The position numbers and the translations under genes are program-made. Positions 51,301 through 58,651 of a stretch of DNA of 64,000 nt are shown here, piece by piece (the stretch's first letter is position 1; each line of letters opens with the position of its first letter). The stretch spans positions 124,001-188,000 of the forward strand of contig JAGKQI010000083.1 of the NCBI GenBank assembly GCA_018806915.1, given 5' to 3'. This stretch comes from Phytophthora colocasiae (taxonomy: Eukaryota > Oomycota > Peronosporomycetes > Peronosporales > Peronosporaceae). The notes beneath the pieces were generated by a model. It saw only the letters and a list, made by a program, of their open reading frames with translations. It ran no database searches and was not told where the DNA came from.

Positions 51301-52808
51301 GTGGATGCCAACATCACTGCGCCAGCACTTCTCGTCGGTACAAACATGCCAAGTTCACCGTCAGGAGCAGCAACTGATACTTCCACCGGTGTTACCGCTC
51401 TTCCCGTCAGCTGCGTCCGCCTCGTCATTCGAACGGCTGCCACTTTGGCACTCACCCCGTCATCATGTACTTCATCTGTTCGAAATGGCACAATGATCCG
51501 CCGTTCCTTTAGTTTGTACAGTAACTCGTTGCGTTCGAAGTCGATTTTAGCGCCATGTTTCTTCATAAAGTCGACGCCCAACAGGAACTCATCATCGCAT
51601 CCCTCGACAATGCAGGCATCAGCATAAATGGTTTCGCCGAACAATGTTCTGAATTGAAATCTCCATACTCCCACAACATCCAACAGGAAGCCACCAATTC
51701 CTTCGACGTAGTCCACCGGTGCTTCAATATCCAGTCGATCACCGTGTTGCATCCATCCAGTTCCGGCTATAGTAAAACGTGCACAGCTATCCAATTTGAT
51801 ATCTTTCCACGTTCTGTTCACCCGCATTTTCGCTGTCGGCAGTCCATCTACAGCGTTCACAACTTCTTCAACGTCATCGCTAACTGTACTTGTCGAAGTG
51901 CGTTCCTTCAGTTGCCTCACCAACTTCACAGGAGCATGTTCCTTACGATCCACTCTTTCCATCGTCGGTGTATCGTTTCGTTGTTTTCGTCGTTCTACCA
52001 GCTCCTTCATGGCTACGTCAGCTTGTCTCCGACGTTCCCGTAACAACCGTTCTCGTTTCACGTCTTGGCTGTTCTTCAAGGTCTGTAATTCATCATGTCT
52101 CTCCTTTCGGCGTTGTCGAGCCGCTCGTCGGGCTGCTCGTCGCTGCAATCTTCGTTCAGCGGTCACTCGTCGTCGTAACACGGCTCGTTCTTCCCCGTCC
52201 AGTGCCGAGGTGGTCGCGCCTTCCCCAGTTTCATCAACTCCGTCGGTGTCAATACGCTCACTGTCGTCATGAGGTCGTTCGCCTTCTCCAGGTCCAGGCA
52301 CTTCGCGTCTTCCTGGTGATTCTACACCGCTGTCCGCGCCTTCTCCACTTCTGAATTCGCGGGCCGTTTCAATCGTGGTCTCGTTCGGCGTATCCATGGC
52401 TCGTATTACTTCTCCGCTGACCACCTTCGCCGATGCTCCAGTGTCCGTTCGGCTGGGCATCGTGTCATCATTAGCGTCGTTACCCATAGCTCTTCCAACG
52501 TTCGTGTGTTGTTCCGTGTCCTTAGCTGTTATCGTCATCAGATCCGGGTCCGACACCGCCAAAGTTCCTTCTAATCGGATACAGCGATACCTGGTGGAAG
52601 CCATTGCTGGTCGCACCGTAGCTACATATATCGCCGCTCGTTCTTCATCTCGTTCCACTCTTCCGTCATTCAACCTCTTCATCGTTTGCAGTACTTCATC
52701 ATCATTCGTCATTATCGTCGGCAGTTCGACTCTCGTGGATTCGCCGTCCTTCCCGTCGTCATTCTTTCGGAGAGTCGCTGGTGGATCCGGACGCTGTATC
52801 TCCGTCAC
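48213..52808 (-). CDS. pol: gypsy pol polyprotein (PR-RT-RNase H-partial IN)
   Basis: This 1531-codon frame makes the retroelement's enzymes. After a charged N-terminal region come a protease-like domain (SCARFTIAGTGWMQHGDRLD, EFLLGVDFMKKHGAKIDF), reverse transcriptase (FCVDYRALNKITRKDVYPLP, MPFGLMNAPSTFQRMMNGVL, catalytic YLDD), RNase H (LRLSTDAS-type start, then VVVTDHAALKWL), a long basic linker, and the integrase zinc finger and start of the core (WALDVAGPLP, LLTDE). The protease site reads DSC where D-T/S-G is usual. The last ~60 codons are not integrase: they are the antisense of the MPC2-like copy. The frame begins with a GTG overlapping the gag stop, so expression by -1 frameshift or reinitiation is likely. 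Confidence 0.88.
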   Translation of the reverse strand: MTEIQRPDPPATLRKNDDGKDGESTRVELPTIMTNDDEVLQTMKRLNDGRVERDEERAAIYVATVRPAMASTRYRCIRLEGTLAVSDPDLMTITAKDTEQHTNVGRAMGNDANDDTMPSRTDTGASAKVVSGEVIRAMDTPNETTIETAREFRSGEGADSGVESPGRREVPGPGEGERPHDDSERIDTDGVDETGEGATTSALDGEERAVLRRRVTAERRLQRRAARRAARQRRKERHDELQTLKNSQDVKRERLLRERRRQADVAMKELVERRKQRNDTPTMERVDRKEHAPVKLVRQLKERTSTSTVSDDVEEVVNAVDGLPTAKMRVNRTWKDIKLDSCARFTIAGTGWMQHGDRLDIEAPVDYVEGIGGFLLDVVGVWRFQFRTLFGETIYADACIVEGCDDEFLLGVDFMKKHGAKIDFERNELLYKLKERRIIVPFRTDEVHDDGVSAKVAAVRMTRRTQLTGRAVTPVEVSVAAPDGELGMFVPTRSAGAVMLASTVTRAQNGKAIVPMINAGPGRTKLPSKKELGVWIPIDSDMEVLEINGELQRDRVKHWLDEISSQEPLESEDEVKIGVEDEESRELVLKLLRAYRNLIETKGDCPPATALPVEHHIDTGDAAPIMLKRRRQAQSDDAVVEENVKKMLAAGVIEEGNGAWGFPVVLVRKKDGEVRFCVDYRALNKITRKDVYPLPRIDETLEALGGALLFSTLDLKAGYWQILMALRDKVKTAFMTKQGLYQFVRMPFGLMNAPSTFQRMMNGVLRGLTWVTCLVYLDDIVIYTRGGIERHIVELACVLERLSQAGLTLKLKKCVFATESMEYLGHELSKEGVRPLDRLVTAVRDFPTPKDAVEVKRFVHLAGYYRKFVPGFGTMMEPLTKLLRKKVKWKWGESQEEAFKAVKKILTTKPVLRYPDFRLPFRLSTDASTIGLGASLMQNGGNGWQPVAYASKVNNEAETKYGITELECLAVVWAIKLFRPYLYGRRFVVVTDHAALKWLMTSSNLTGKLHRWALILQEYDFVVEYRPGSTNVVADALSRSPAVTKVLAAVGRRKRRRRMSAKGATMVDAVDEDDAIDSNAVLMDGCDEQRDVRNGRNAADDGRKLATMTKSTGRDALERTSAEEQARSVKTGKRNREKHKKSLPKDVNEARPLSRSEALRRTPDETKEVSKMVLNAAMTEEATATPMTNDQPREKRTTRMRTTPSDKRPAQSKRQNAADDVVERRLSDDNRTSTSPITGGKTIRGPESIHRMNSPSKQYEADERARAERQRMRLQGDTLQLTDDEICDEQMKSKLVQKLIKEGEYRNMRVTTSYGMAVIETADGIRVILPAVLRPIAFKECHDSIWAGHLRTTHTQARVSQVYWWPNLAKDVKCWVRGCQECGSRKAKPTEIIPPLRSLRGGDVGDRWALDVAGPLPVGENGQRYVIAALEYVTRYAVATTVESHQADKVAAFLMKEIVLKFGPFRELLTDEAQHVSNLVSMGAIALQRTELLHRRDLLGVAAHISDVGDRDGPFERWCPEVNYAGQTSKR

Positions 52809-54814
52809 TACGCCCGGGCATCGTTTTCCGCCGGCTTCTTATCCTCTTCAGCACGCTGTTTCAAGTACGCTTCATTCCGTTTCTTGGCCTCGGGATCAGG
52901 ACAATCTCTCGCAAAATGCCCTCGTTGATAACACGCATAACACTTCGGTTCATTCGGACAATGGGTTGACCAGTGGTTGCTTTGGCCGCAGTGGAAACAA
53001 GGCTTGTTAGTTGCATCTCCACGTTCCCGTCGTAACTCCACTTTTCTTGTCACACCAGGTACTCGATCATCAGCCCTCGCCATCTTCGTAGCTGCAGGTG
53101 CTGGCGTCATCGTCGTCTTAAATCGTTTCGACCGTGGTTCCTTCGGTTCATCCTCGCTGCTGGAATCGGTCGCCACTCGCTTTGACACTTTCTTTGTCTT
53201 AGGCGGTTTGCTGTCCAGCTTGGACTTCATTTTCGCTTGCTTCTTTTCCGATCGTTTCTTGCCAGCGTTTCCAGGTACCGCCCAAAATCGGCCATTCCAC
53301 TTCTGTCCCGGTGGTAACTCGTACACTCCAGCCGGCCAATTGTACACTCCCTGTTGGTTTGTACACACTGCTAGCGCACCCGGTCGTCCAGTTGGTGTCG
53401 TGTTTCCGTCTGTTACCTTCTCTGTTCCTTCAGCCGGTATAGCCAACGTTCCGACGCCAGGGATGACAACCATTCTGCTACCGTCTCCAGAAGGTGGTTG
53501 AAGTTGCGTTTCACGGTTCACTTGCTGCATTCCATCCACATAGTCCATAGGATCGTCGATTTCCGTAGCTTTCTCGACTGCTTCTTCTAACGTTGTCGGT
53601 ACAGGAGGCTGTTTCACCAGTTGTCGTACAGTTCGTTTCAAACATCGATAAAACTGAGCTAAGAACACTCGTTCACTAACTTCGTTCCTGTCCGCAGCTT
53701 CACGTAATCCTGCCGCAAAATCAGCGTACGGTTCCTTGTGAAATCGATATCGTGCATTCACTCGGGCTTCAGCAGCAGACTTGTCAATACGGGGTCCATA
53801 CCGTCTCAATAACGCTACTTTCAACTTCGTCCAGGTTCGGTCTCGGTGATGCAGTCTTCGGTCCATGTTTACCCACCATCGTGCAGCACTCTCCATTAAT
53901 TTGTTGCCAAGAATAAAGTAAAGCGATCGATCCGACCATTCACCGCGCCCTGATTCCTTCGCTCCTTTCAGTGCCAGATCAATCCGGTCGATCCAAGTCG
54001 ATACAGAAGCTCTAGGTGTCGGCGTAAAACTTGGCAGTTCCAAATCCTTAATATTCCGCGGCCGTAGTCGTTGATGCGTCTTTCTCCGTTCACGTCGCTC
54101 CCGTCGTTTGTGGTGTCCACGCCGCTCGCGTCTGTCATGTTGTCTTCCGCGTCGGGGTGACCGTCGGTTGCGTCGGTGGCCTGCCTGGTCATCTTCTTCG
54201 GTCTCACTCGCTTCATCAGAGCTCGATTCACTACTGGAACTGCTGCTCCTGTCGCTGTCGTCATGGTAGCCGCGTCGTCCACGTCGATCGTCGTCGGAAC
54301 TATCCGTACTGGAACTTCCACCTCCGTCAGACGAGTTGTCGGCTGGTACTGCTCGTTGAAGTCGGAGTCGTCGTTCCTGTTGATGCCGATCTTGTCGTGC
54401 GTCCCCGTGTCTTTCATCGCGGTGATGTCGCTCGCGTTCCCGGTGTCGTTCACCACTCCGTTCTCGCGATCGCGATCTTCGTTCATCGTCACTACCGGTA
54501 TCCTGTCGGTTCCGGGCACTATGACGTACATGATCCGTTCGTCGTTCCTTTCCTCGTGATCCCAAGTCGTGCCGTGAGTGTTTTGGCTGTGGTGCTTTCC
54601 GCTGGTTGCTGGCTTCATCGCGTTTCTGCCGGCGTGCTTTGCGTGTGTCATTGTCACCATAGTATCGCTCTTCATCTTCTTCGTCGCGGATTGGTGGTAA
54701 TTCTCGTTCTTCCACTCTTGGTGCTGGATCCGCTTCGTCAGCTTCCAGTGCAGTCGTCGACGGTTTTGCTATCGGTGCCATCAGTTGACGTAGGCTCGCT
54801 GCTAGTCGCTCCAT
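52808..54814 (-). CDS. gag: gypsy gag (capsid/nucleocapsid) protein
   Basis: 668 residues. The first 230 are highly charged, with Arg/Asp/Glu/Ser-rich runs. The central capsid region resembles retrotransposon gag (STWIDRIDLALKGAKESGRG, ESAARWWVNM, RTWTKLKVALLRRYGP, FYRCLKRTVRQLVKQPP). The C-terminus has two CCHC zinc knuckles (CFHCGQSNHWSTHC and CYACYQRGHFARDC) that bind RNA. The protein packages the element's RNA into particles. It ends at the TAG that overlaps the pol frame by one base. Confidence 0.9.
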   Translation of the reverse strand: MERLAASLRQLMAPIAKPSTTALEADEADPAPRVEERELPPIRDEEDEERYYGDNDTRKARRQKRDEASNQRKAPQPKHSRHDLGSRGKERRTDHVRHSARNRQDTGSDDERRSRSRERSGERHRERERHHRDERHGDARQDRHQQERRLRLQRAVPADNSSDGGGSSSTDSSDDDRRGRRGYHDDSDRSSSSSSESSSDEASETEEDDQAGHRRNRRSPRRGRQHDRRERRGHHKRRERRERRKTHQRLRPRNIKDLELPSFTPTPRASVSTWIDRIDLALKGAKESGRGEWSDRSLYFILGNKLMESAARWWVNMDRRLHHRDRTWTKLKVALLRRYGPRIDKSAAEARVNARYRFHKEPYADFAAGLREAADRNEVSERVFLAQFYRCLKRTVRQLVKQPPVPTTLEEAVEKATEIDDPMDYVDGMQQVNRETQLQPPSGDGSRMVVIPGVGTLAIPAEGTEKVTDGNTTPTGRPGALAVCTNQQGVYNWPAGVYELPPGQKWNGRFWAVPGNAGKKRSEKKQAKMKSKLDSKPPKTKKVSKRVATDSSSEDEPKEPRSKRFKTTMTPAPAATKMARADDRVPGVTRKVELRRERGDATNKPCFHCGQSNHWSTHCPNEPKCYACYQRGHFARDCPDPEAKKRNEAYLKQRAEEDKKPAENDARA

Positions 54815-55221
54815 CCGTTTGGAGGAATTCCTCGTCCCGTTTCCGGTTTCGATACTGCAACGCCGAGTCGTTTCACCGTACGTTCCAAGGTCTTCATTTC
54901 TTCTGCGGTCAGCTCGGGTATCTCATCGGAGTCACCGTCGTAAGGCTCTGTGACAGCATCGCTAGTGGATTCGACTGATCTTTCCCGAGTCGCCGTAGTT
55001 GTTTCGTCAATGGATGGTTGCGTCTCAATTTGCACCACCGGTTCCGTTCGTTCGCCATCATCGTTATCTTCAGTTTTCATTTCGACATCTGCTGGATTGG
55101 TCTTCCTACTGCGCGTCGTTCTTGCAGTCTTGGTCGACGCTACCAGTGTCGCTGTTTTCATCGTTTTTCGTTGTTTTCTTAATGCTCGTTTCTCTGATAG
55201 AAGCCCCTGTATGACCACCAT
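54802..55221 (-). CDS. Extra ORF in gypsy leader, possible N-terminal gag part
   Basis: A 139-residue frame starts with an ATG embedded in the LTR edge (CACATGGTGG) and runs to a stop that overlaps the gag ATG (ATGGAGCGACTAG). It is Thr/Lys/Glu-rich (TEPVVQIETQPSIDE) and ends GIPPNGWSD. It is either a separate small protein or the N-terminal part of gag displaced by a frameshift. No domain is recognised. Confidence 0.4.
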   Translation of the reverse strand: MVVIQGLLSEKRALRKQRKTMKTATLVASTKTARTTRSRKTNPADVEMKTEDNDDGERTEPVVQIETQPSIDETTTATRERSVESTSDAVTEPYDGDSDEIPELTAEEMKTLERTVKRLGVAVSKPETGRGIPPNGWSD

Positions 55222-56231
55222 GTGACGAACCCAGTTCCTTTGTTCGCTAGGGGGCGTATAGCTGACAATGCTGCGCTGCGCTGTCTCGCCGGGTTCTTAT
55301 ATTTCTTAGGCTTCTTCGTAAGAATCAACACTTCAACACCGTACGGGCTCAGTTCACCTGCGCCGGAACTTCGTTCCTATTTGTATTCAAATGTAATAGA
55401 GCTTTCACCCTTTACTCTCAATCGTTTGTTCGTCCGTCCGTCCGTTCGTCAATCTTTCGTTCGTTCACCTTGGCTGACGTCCTCGTTTCTCAGGCACTAG
55501 TGACCGTCTTTGGAACTCCTCGCTGGCGCTACTAGTGCTAATGACCCGTTCCCGATAGCCCGTCGCCAACTTCACGTCCAGGGGTTCTTCCGTCCAATGC
55601 GTAGTCGTATCAGCCTCCACTCGGTTGTCGTCCAAAGCTACCAGTCTCAAACTCGTCCTACTCGTTCGGTATACTCACCTTCGTCCCGCTGTTCCGTTCG
55701 TTCGTCCGCTTTACTCGTCAGTTGATCGTCCACCCGGCTTCACTCGTTAGCCGTTCTAGGGTAGTCGTTCGTCTTCTTCGCCGTTGAGTGCAAGGTCTCT
55801 CGCTCTCCGCCGCAAATTCCGTACGTCTTCGCTTCCTCGTGGCAAATTCTCTACTGTTCGCTCCCTCGTTGCAAATTCTCTACTGTTCGCTCCCTCGTTG
55901 CAAATTCTCTACCGAGAACTCCGTTTCGTTCATCCAGGTTCATCGTTTCGACCGTTGGCTTGGTTTCTCGATGAGGGTGAGTGCGTTTCTCTTCCTCGTC
56001 ATCAAGATCTTCGCCGTTTTCAGCATTCAACAGTATTCCGCAGGCCATTCGCCAATCATCATCATCGATGTTAGCCGCAGTCGTTATTTCTCCTTCGTTC
56101 CGACCGCCTAGCGTGCGTCCATCGGTGCCAACTTCAACTTGTGGCGTTCTTCGAGCTCGCCCATCAATTACATTCACCCGTACGACATCAACTTCTGCTG
56201 TCTTTTCAATACACGTCTTGATCCTGTTACA
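55221..56231 (-). repeat. LTR (5' LTR of the gypsy element)
   Basis: The boundaries are inferred: TGTGACGAACC at 55221 and CCTGTTACA ending at 56231 give the TG...CA ends with a short imperfect inverted repeat. On the minus strand gag leader sequence follows directly (TGGTGGTCATACAGG, perhaps the primer-binding site). The length would be about 1.0 kb. The second LTR is missing, so the limits cannot be verified by comparison. Confidence 0.6.
55812..55912. repeat. 29-bp tandem repeats inside the LTR
   Basis: Copies of GCAAATTCTCTACTGTTCGC followed by TCCCTCGTT start at 55842 and 55871, with a partial copy at 55900 and a diverged 30-bp copy at 55812. They may be transcriptional elements of the LTR. 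Confidence 0.8.
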
Positions 56232-56758
56232 AGTCTATACTTTAGATCATAACAGAATAGACGTTCTTTTCTCTCACTACTGTTTCGCTCTGCTTGAAGT
56301 TAAGAACGGCCCTTAACGGCCCAAGAAGATCCACCTCGGAGCTGCACGCTTCAACAATACCGTCAAAAACGTCCGTTTTCCCCCGTATTATTTCCTTGCC
56401 AGGTTGTCGGTGGTGTCAATCTCCTTCCTAACCAAAAAGGTTCACAATTTGAGACCAACCACCATCGTCAATTGCCAGACGCCACACAAGACCTGACGCT
56501 GTGCGTAAACGGAGCTTCTGGTGCTTGGTGCACGGTGCACCCGACAACTTCAGCCTACAGCTATCTGTAATATTCCATATCTTCAAGCGAAATCATCTAG
56601 CCTCTGATTTGTCAATATATATAAATTATTCACTAATTCGTTGAATATCCTAAAAATCCCGGCTAGAAACGTAATTCCAGACCGCCGGTCTCAAATCGCT
56701 CAGTGCATTCGTGCATTCCCCACACTGTAAATCCGTCGTCTCCTTCCTCCCTCTCGCT
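56232..56758. promoter_or_regulatory. Upstream region of intact MPC2
   Basis: 527 bp without a gene. Near 56701-56725, CAGTGCATTCGTGCATTCC is initiator-like, about 40-55 bp before the ATG. No similarity to the missing half of the truncated copy was seen. Confidence 0.45.
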
Positions 56759-57142
56759 ATGCTGCCGTCCATCGTCCCCCGTATCCAGCAGAAGGTCATG
56801 GAGCACCAGATCGTGGCCAACAGCCCCAAGCTCACGGCCATGCTGGGCCACCCGGCGGGCCCCTTCACCGTTCACTTCTGGGCTCCCACCATCAAGTGGG
56901 CCATCTCGCTGGCTAACGTCGCAGACATGCGGCGCTCACCTGAGACCATCTCGGTGGCCCAGCAGACGGCCGTCACGGGAACGGGCCTCATCTGGTCGCG
57001 CTACAGTATGGTCATCACCCCTAAGAACTGGAACCTCTTCGCTGTGAACGTCTTCATGGCTGGCACAGGCCTGGTGCAGTTCTACCGCAAGTTCACGTAC
57101 GACCCGTCCAAGGAGACGGAGGAGAAGGCCAAGTCCAGTTAA
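56759..57142 (+). CDS. MPC2: Mitochondrial pyruvate carrier 2-type protein
   Basis: 127 residues, one exon, starting MLPSIVPRIQQKVMEHQIVA. The MPC signature is complete: HPAGPFTVHFWAPTIKWAIS, LANVADMRRSPETISVAQQT, GLIWSRYSMVITPKNWNLFA and VNVFMAGTGLVQFYRKFTYD. With its partner subunit it imports pyruvate across the mitochondrial inner membrane. Whether it is the MPC1- or MPC2-like subunit rests on the length and the WSRYSMVITPKNW motif, which fits MPC2. A truncated relative with an extra intron lies 8.4 kb upstream on the same strand, beyond the gypsy element. Confidence 0.92.
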   Translation: MLPSIVPRIQQKVMEHQIVANSPKLTAMLGHPAGPFTVHFWAPTIKWAISLANVADMRRSPETISVAQQTAVTGTGLIWSRYSMVITPKNWNLFAVNVFMAGTGLVQFYRKFTYDPSKETEEKAKSS

Positions 57143-57750
57143 GCTTCAGTACTTAATCTACACTACACTACCAACTATCACAACTACATTCTAATGATCT
57201 AATTGAAGTAGTGTGTGACAGCTTTTGGAGCATGATTGTTGATAGTTGATGTAAATATTTTACGTGTTGTGGCCGTTAGAGTTAAAGACGAACTCACCCC
57301 AGTAGCTATCCTTAGTTACGCTACAATTCATGGCTAAGTATCCAGCTGATGAGGACGCAAGATACGTACGCCTCGTACACATTGTCTGAAGATGATCACT
57401 TAACGAGAACATACTTCGAACCTCCTTCCTCAATCTGAAGCCTAATGCCGGTATCCACGAAATTTGAATAAAGTGTTACAATAATACTTGGAGGACGTTG
57501 GTATTGAAGTTTGCCGAAAAGAACACCACGAATACTTTTCGCAAAGAACGAGAAGCGAGGACGTTACAAGCAAGAAGAATTCTCAGTCCGTTCGAAACAA
57601 TTGGCAGGGCGGGGAGTCTTATCCCCTTAATTGCCCGCAGTACTCCTGCATCAAGTACAATGAAAGTCTGTTTCGTCCCAGCCTCAGTTAGATTTCAGTC
57701 GACCAAGACACAAGTTAAAGCGCAAGAACTCAGCTCAAAGTAACTCGAAG
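57143..57750. other. Intergenic region before the small secreted protein pair
   Basis: No gene is assigned. A short frame beginning ATGAAAGTCTGTTTCGTCCC (57660) precedes the first small secreted gene and has a counterpart, ATGAAAGTTTGTTGGTCAG, before the second, so the duplication included the upstream sequence. Confidence 0.5.
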
Positions 57751-58053
57751 ATGATCAAGAGGTTTCCTCGGTTTTGGAGGATGACAATCCTGGCAATGTT
57801 TGCGTTGTGGAGTTTCGCTGCAGGACCCAATTTTGTATCGGGTAAGACGCTTACGAGTACGCAGTCATACCGAGACGCGAAAGCAAAGCAAGACGCGGAT
57901 CGACGTGCCACCGAGATCCGGAGGCTACAAATTCTAGCAGATTCAGCTGCAAAGTTTGAAGAGCGACAACGAACTTATGGGAATCTCGATGCTAATTCCT
58001 ACTCGTGGGCTCGGAGATATCGCAGTTCAGCCAGCATACGCAATTACCAGTAA
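57751..58053 (+). CDS. Small secreted protein, paralogue 1 of tandem pair
   Basis: 100 residues: a basic start, then a hydrophobic signal peptide (MTILAMFALWSFAAGPNFVSG), then a charged helical body with DADRRATEIRRLQILADSAA and an aromatic end (SYSWARRYRSS). There are no cysteines and no RXLR-type motif. It shares DADRRATE, ILADSAAKF, YSW and RYR with the next gene. Function is unknown; short secreted proteins of this kind may act outside the cell. Confidence 0.7.
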   Translation: MIKRFPRFWRMTILAMFALWSFAAGPNFVSGKTLTSTQSYRDAKAKQDADRRATEIRRLQILADSAAKFEERQRTYGNLDANSYSWARRYRSSASIRNYQ

Positions 58054-58319
58054 TGAAGGTGTTGTAAGAATATTTTAGAACTAAAATGCGATCGGCCACA
58101 ATGGTTTTAGCTCTTGAGTTTTGTTTTACTATGGGTCCCTCTCGGTGTATTGTTCAGAGTAAAGAAGACATTACCGTTGCATAGCTCAGAACGCGATCAG
58201 GGCGTTGGGCGTTGGAGTCTTATGAGCGTCCAGTATAGTACAGCCGTCATGTCGAAGATGAAAGTTTGTTGGTCAGTTCCATTCTGCTGTCCAAGGAAGC
58301 ACAAGCCCAATCGACTTCA

Positions 58320-58613
58320 ATGACCAAGAAACTCCCACGTCTCTATAAGATAGTGATTGCAATTCTAGTGTTATATGGACTATCCGACGGTCCCGTCCTG
58401 GTTTCCAGCAAGATGCTAGCTGCTTCCCAGCAAAATCTACGAGATGCGAAGACCCAACAAGACGCAGATCGACGTGCCACCGAGGTTTTAAGACAGAAAA
58501 TACTCGCGGATTCTGCTGCCAAGTTCGACCAGCAGCAACGTTCGTTCGGCGATTCCGACAATAATTACTCGTGGAATCTACGCTACCGCAAATCTACCAA
58601 CGTTCAACAGTAA
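58320..58613 (+). CDS. Small secreted protein, paralogue 2 of tandem pair
   Basis: 97 residues from the ATG at 58320 (MTKKLPRLYKIVIAILVLYG signal peptide). The mature part, QQDADRRATEVLRQKILADS followed by NNYSWNLRYRKS, is about half identical to the previous protein. Genes are 270 bp apart in tandem. The upstream frame that begins with a TTG-type start is ignored. Confidence 0.7.
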   Translation: MTKKLPRLYKIVIAILVLYGLSDGPVLVSSKMLAASQQNLRDAKTQQDADRRATEVLRQKILADSAAKFDQQQRSFGDSDNNYSWNLRYRKSTNVQQ

Positions 58614-58651
58614 TCGAAAAACAATTGTATTGCAATAGATTGTTTACCACT

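Larger units (their letters stand above)
48400..56231 (-). mobile_element. Ty3/gypsy LTR retrotransposon, 3'-truncated
   Basis: Read on the minus strand: LTR (56231-55221), leader, gag (54814-52808), pol (52808 down) with protease, reverse transcriptase, RNase H and part of integrase. Both main ORFs are open, so the copy is young. It stops in the integrase core (FGPFRELLTDE at about 48400) with no 3' LTR, so it was cut by recombination or deletion, not by normal integration. The gene order PR-RT-RH-IN is that of Ty3/gypsy. Confidence 0.9.

Noticed and set aside
56650..57047. ORFs antisense to, or in other frames of, the MPC2 gene
   Set aside because: Shadows of the real MPC2 reading frame, which has full family conservation.
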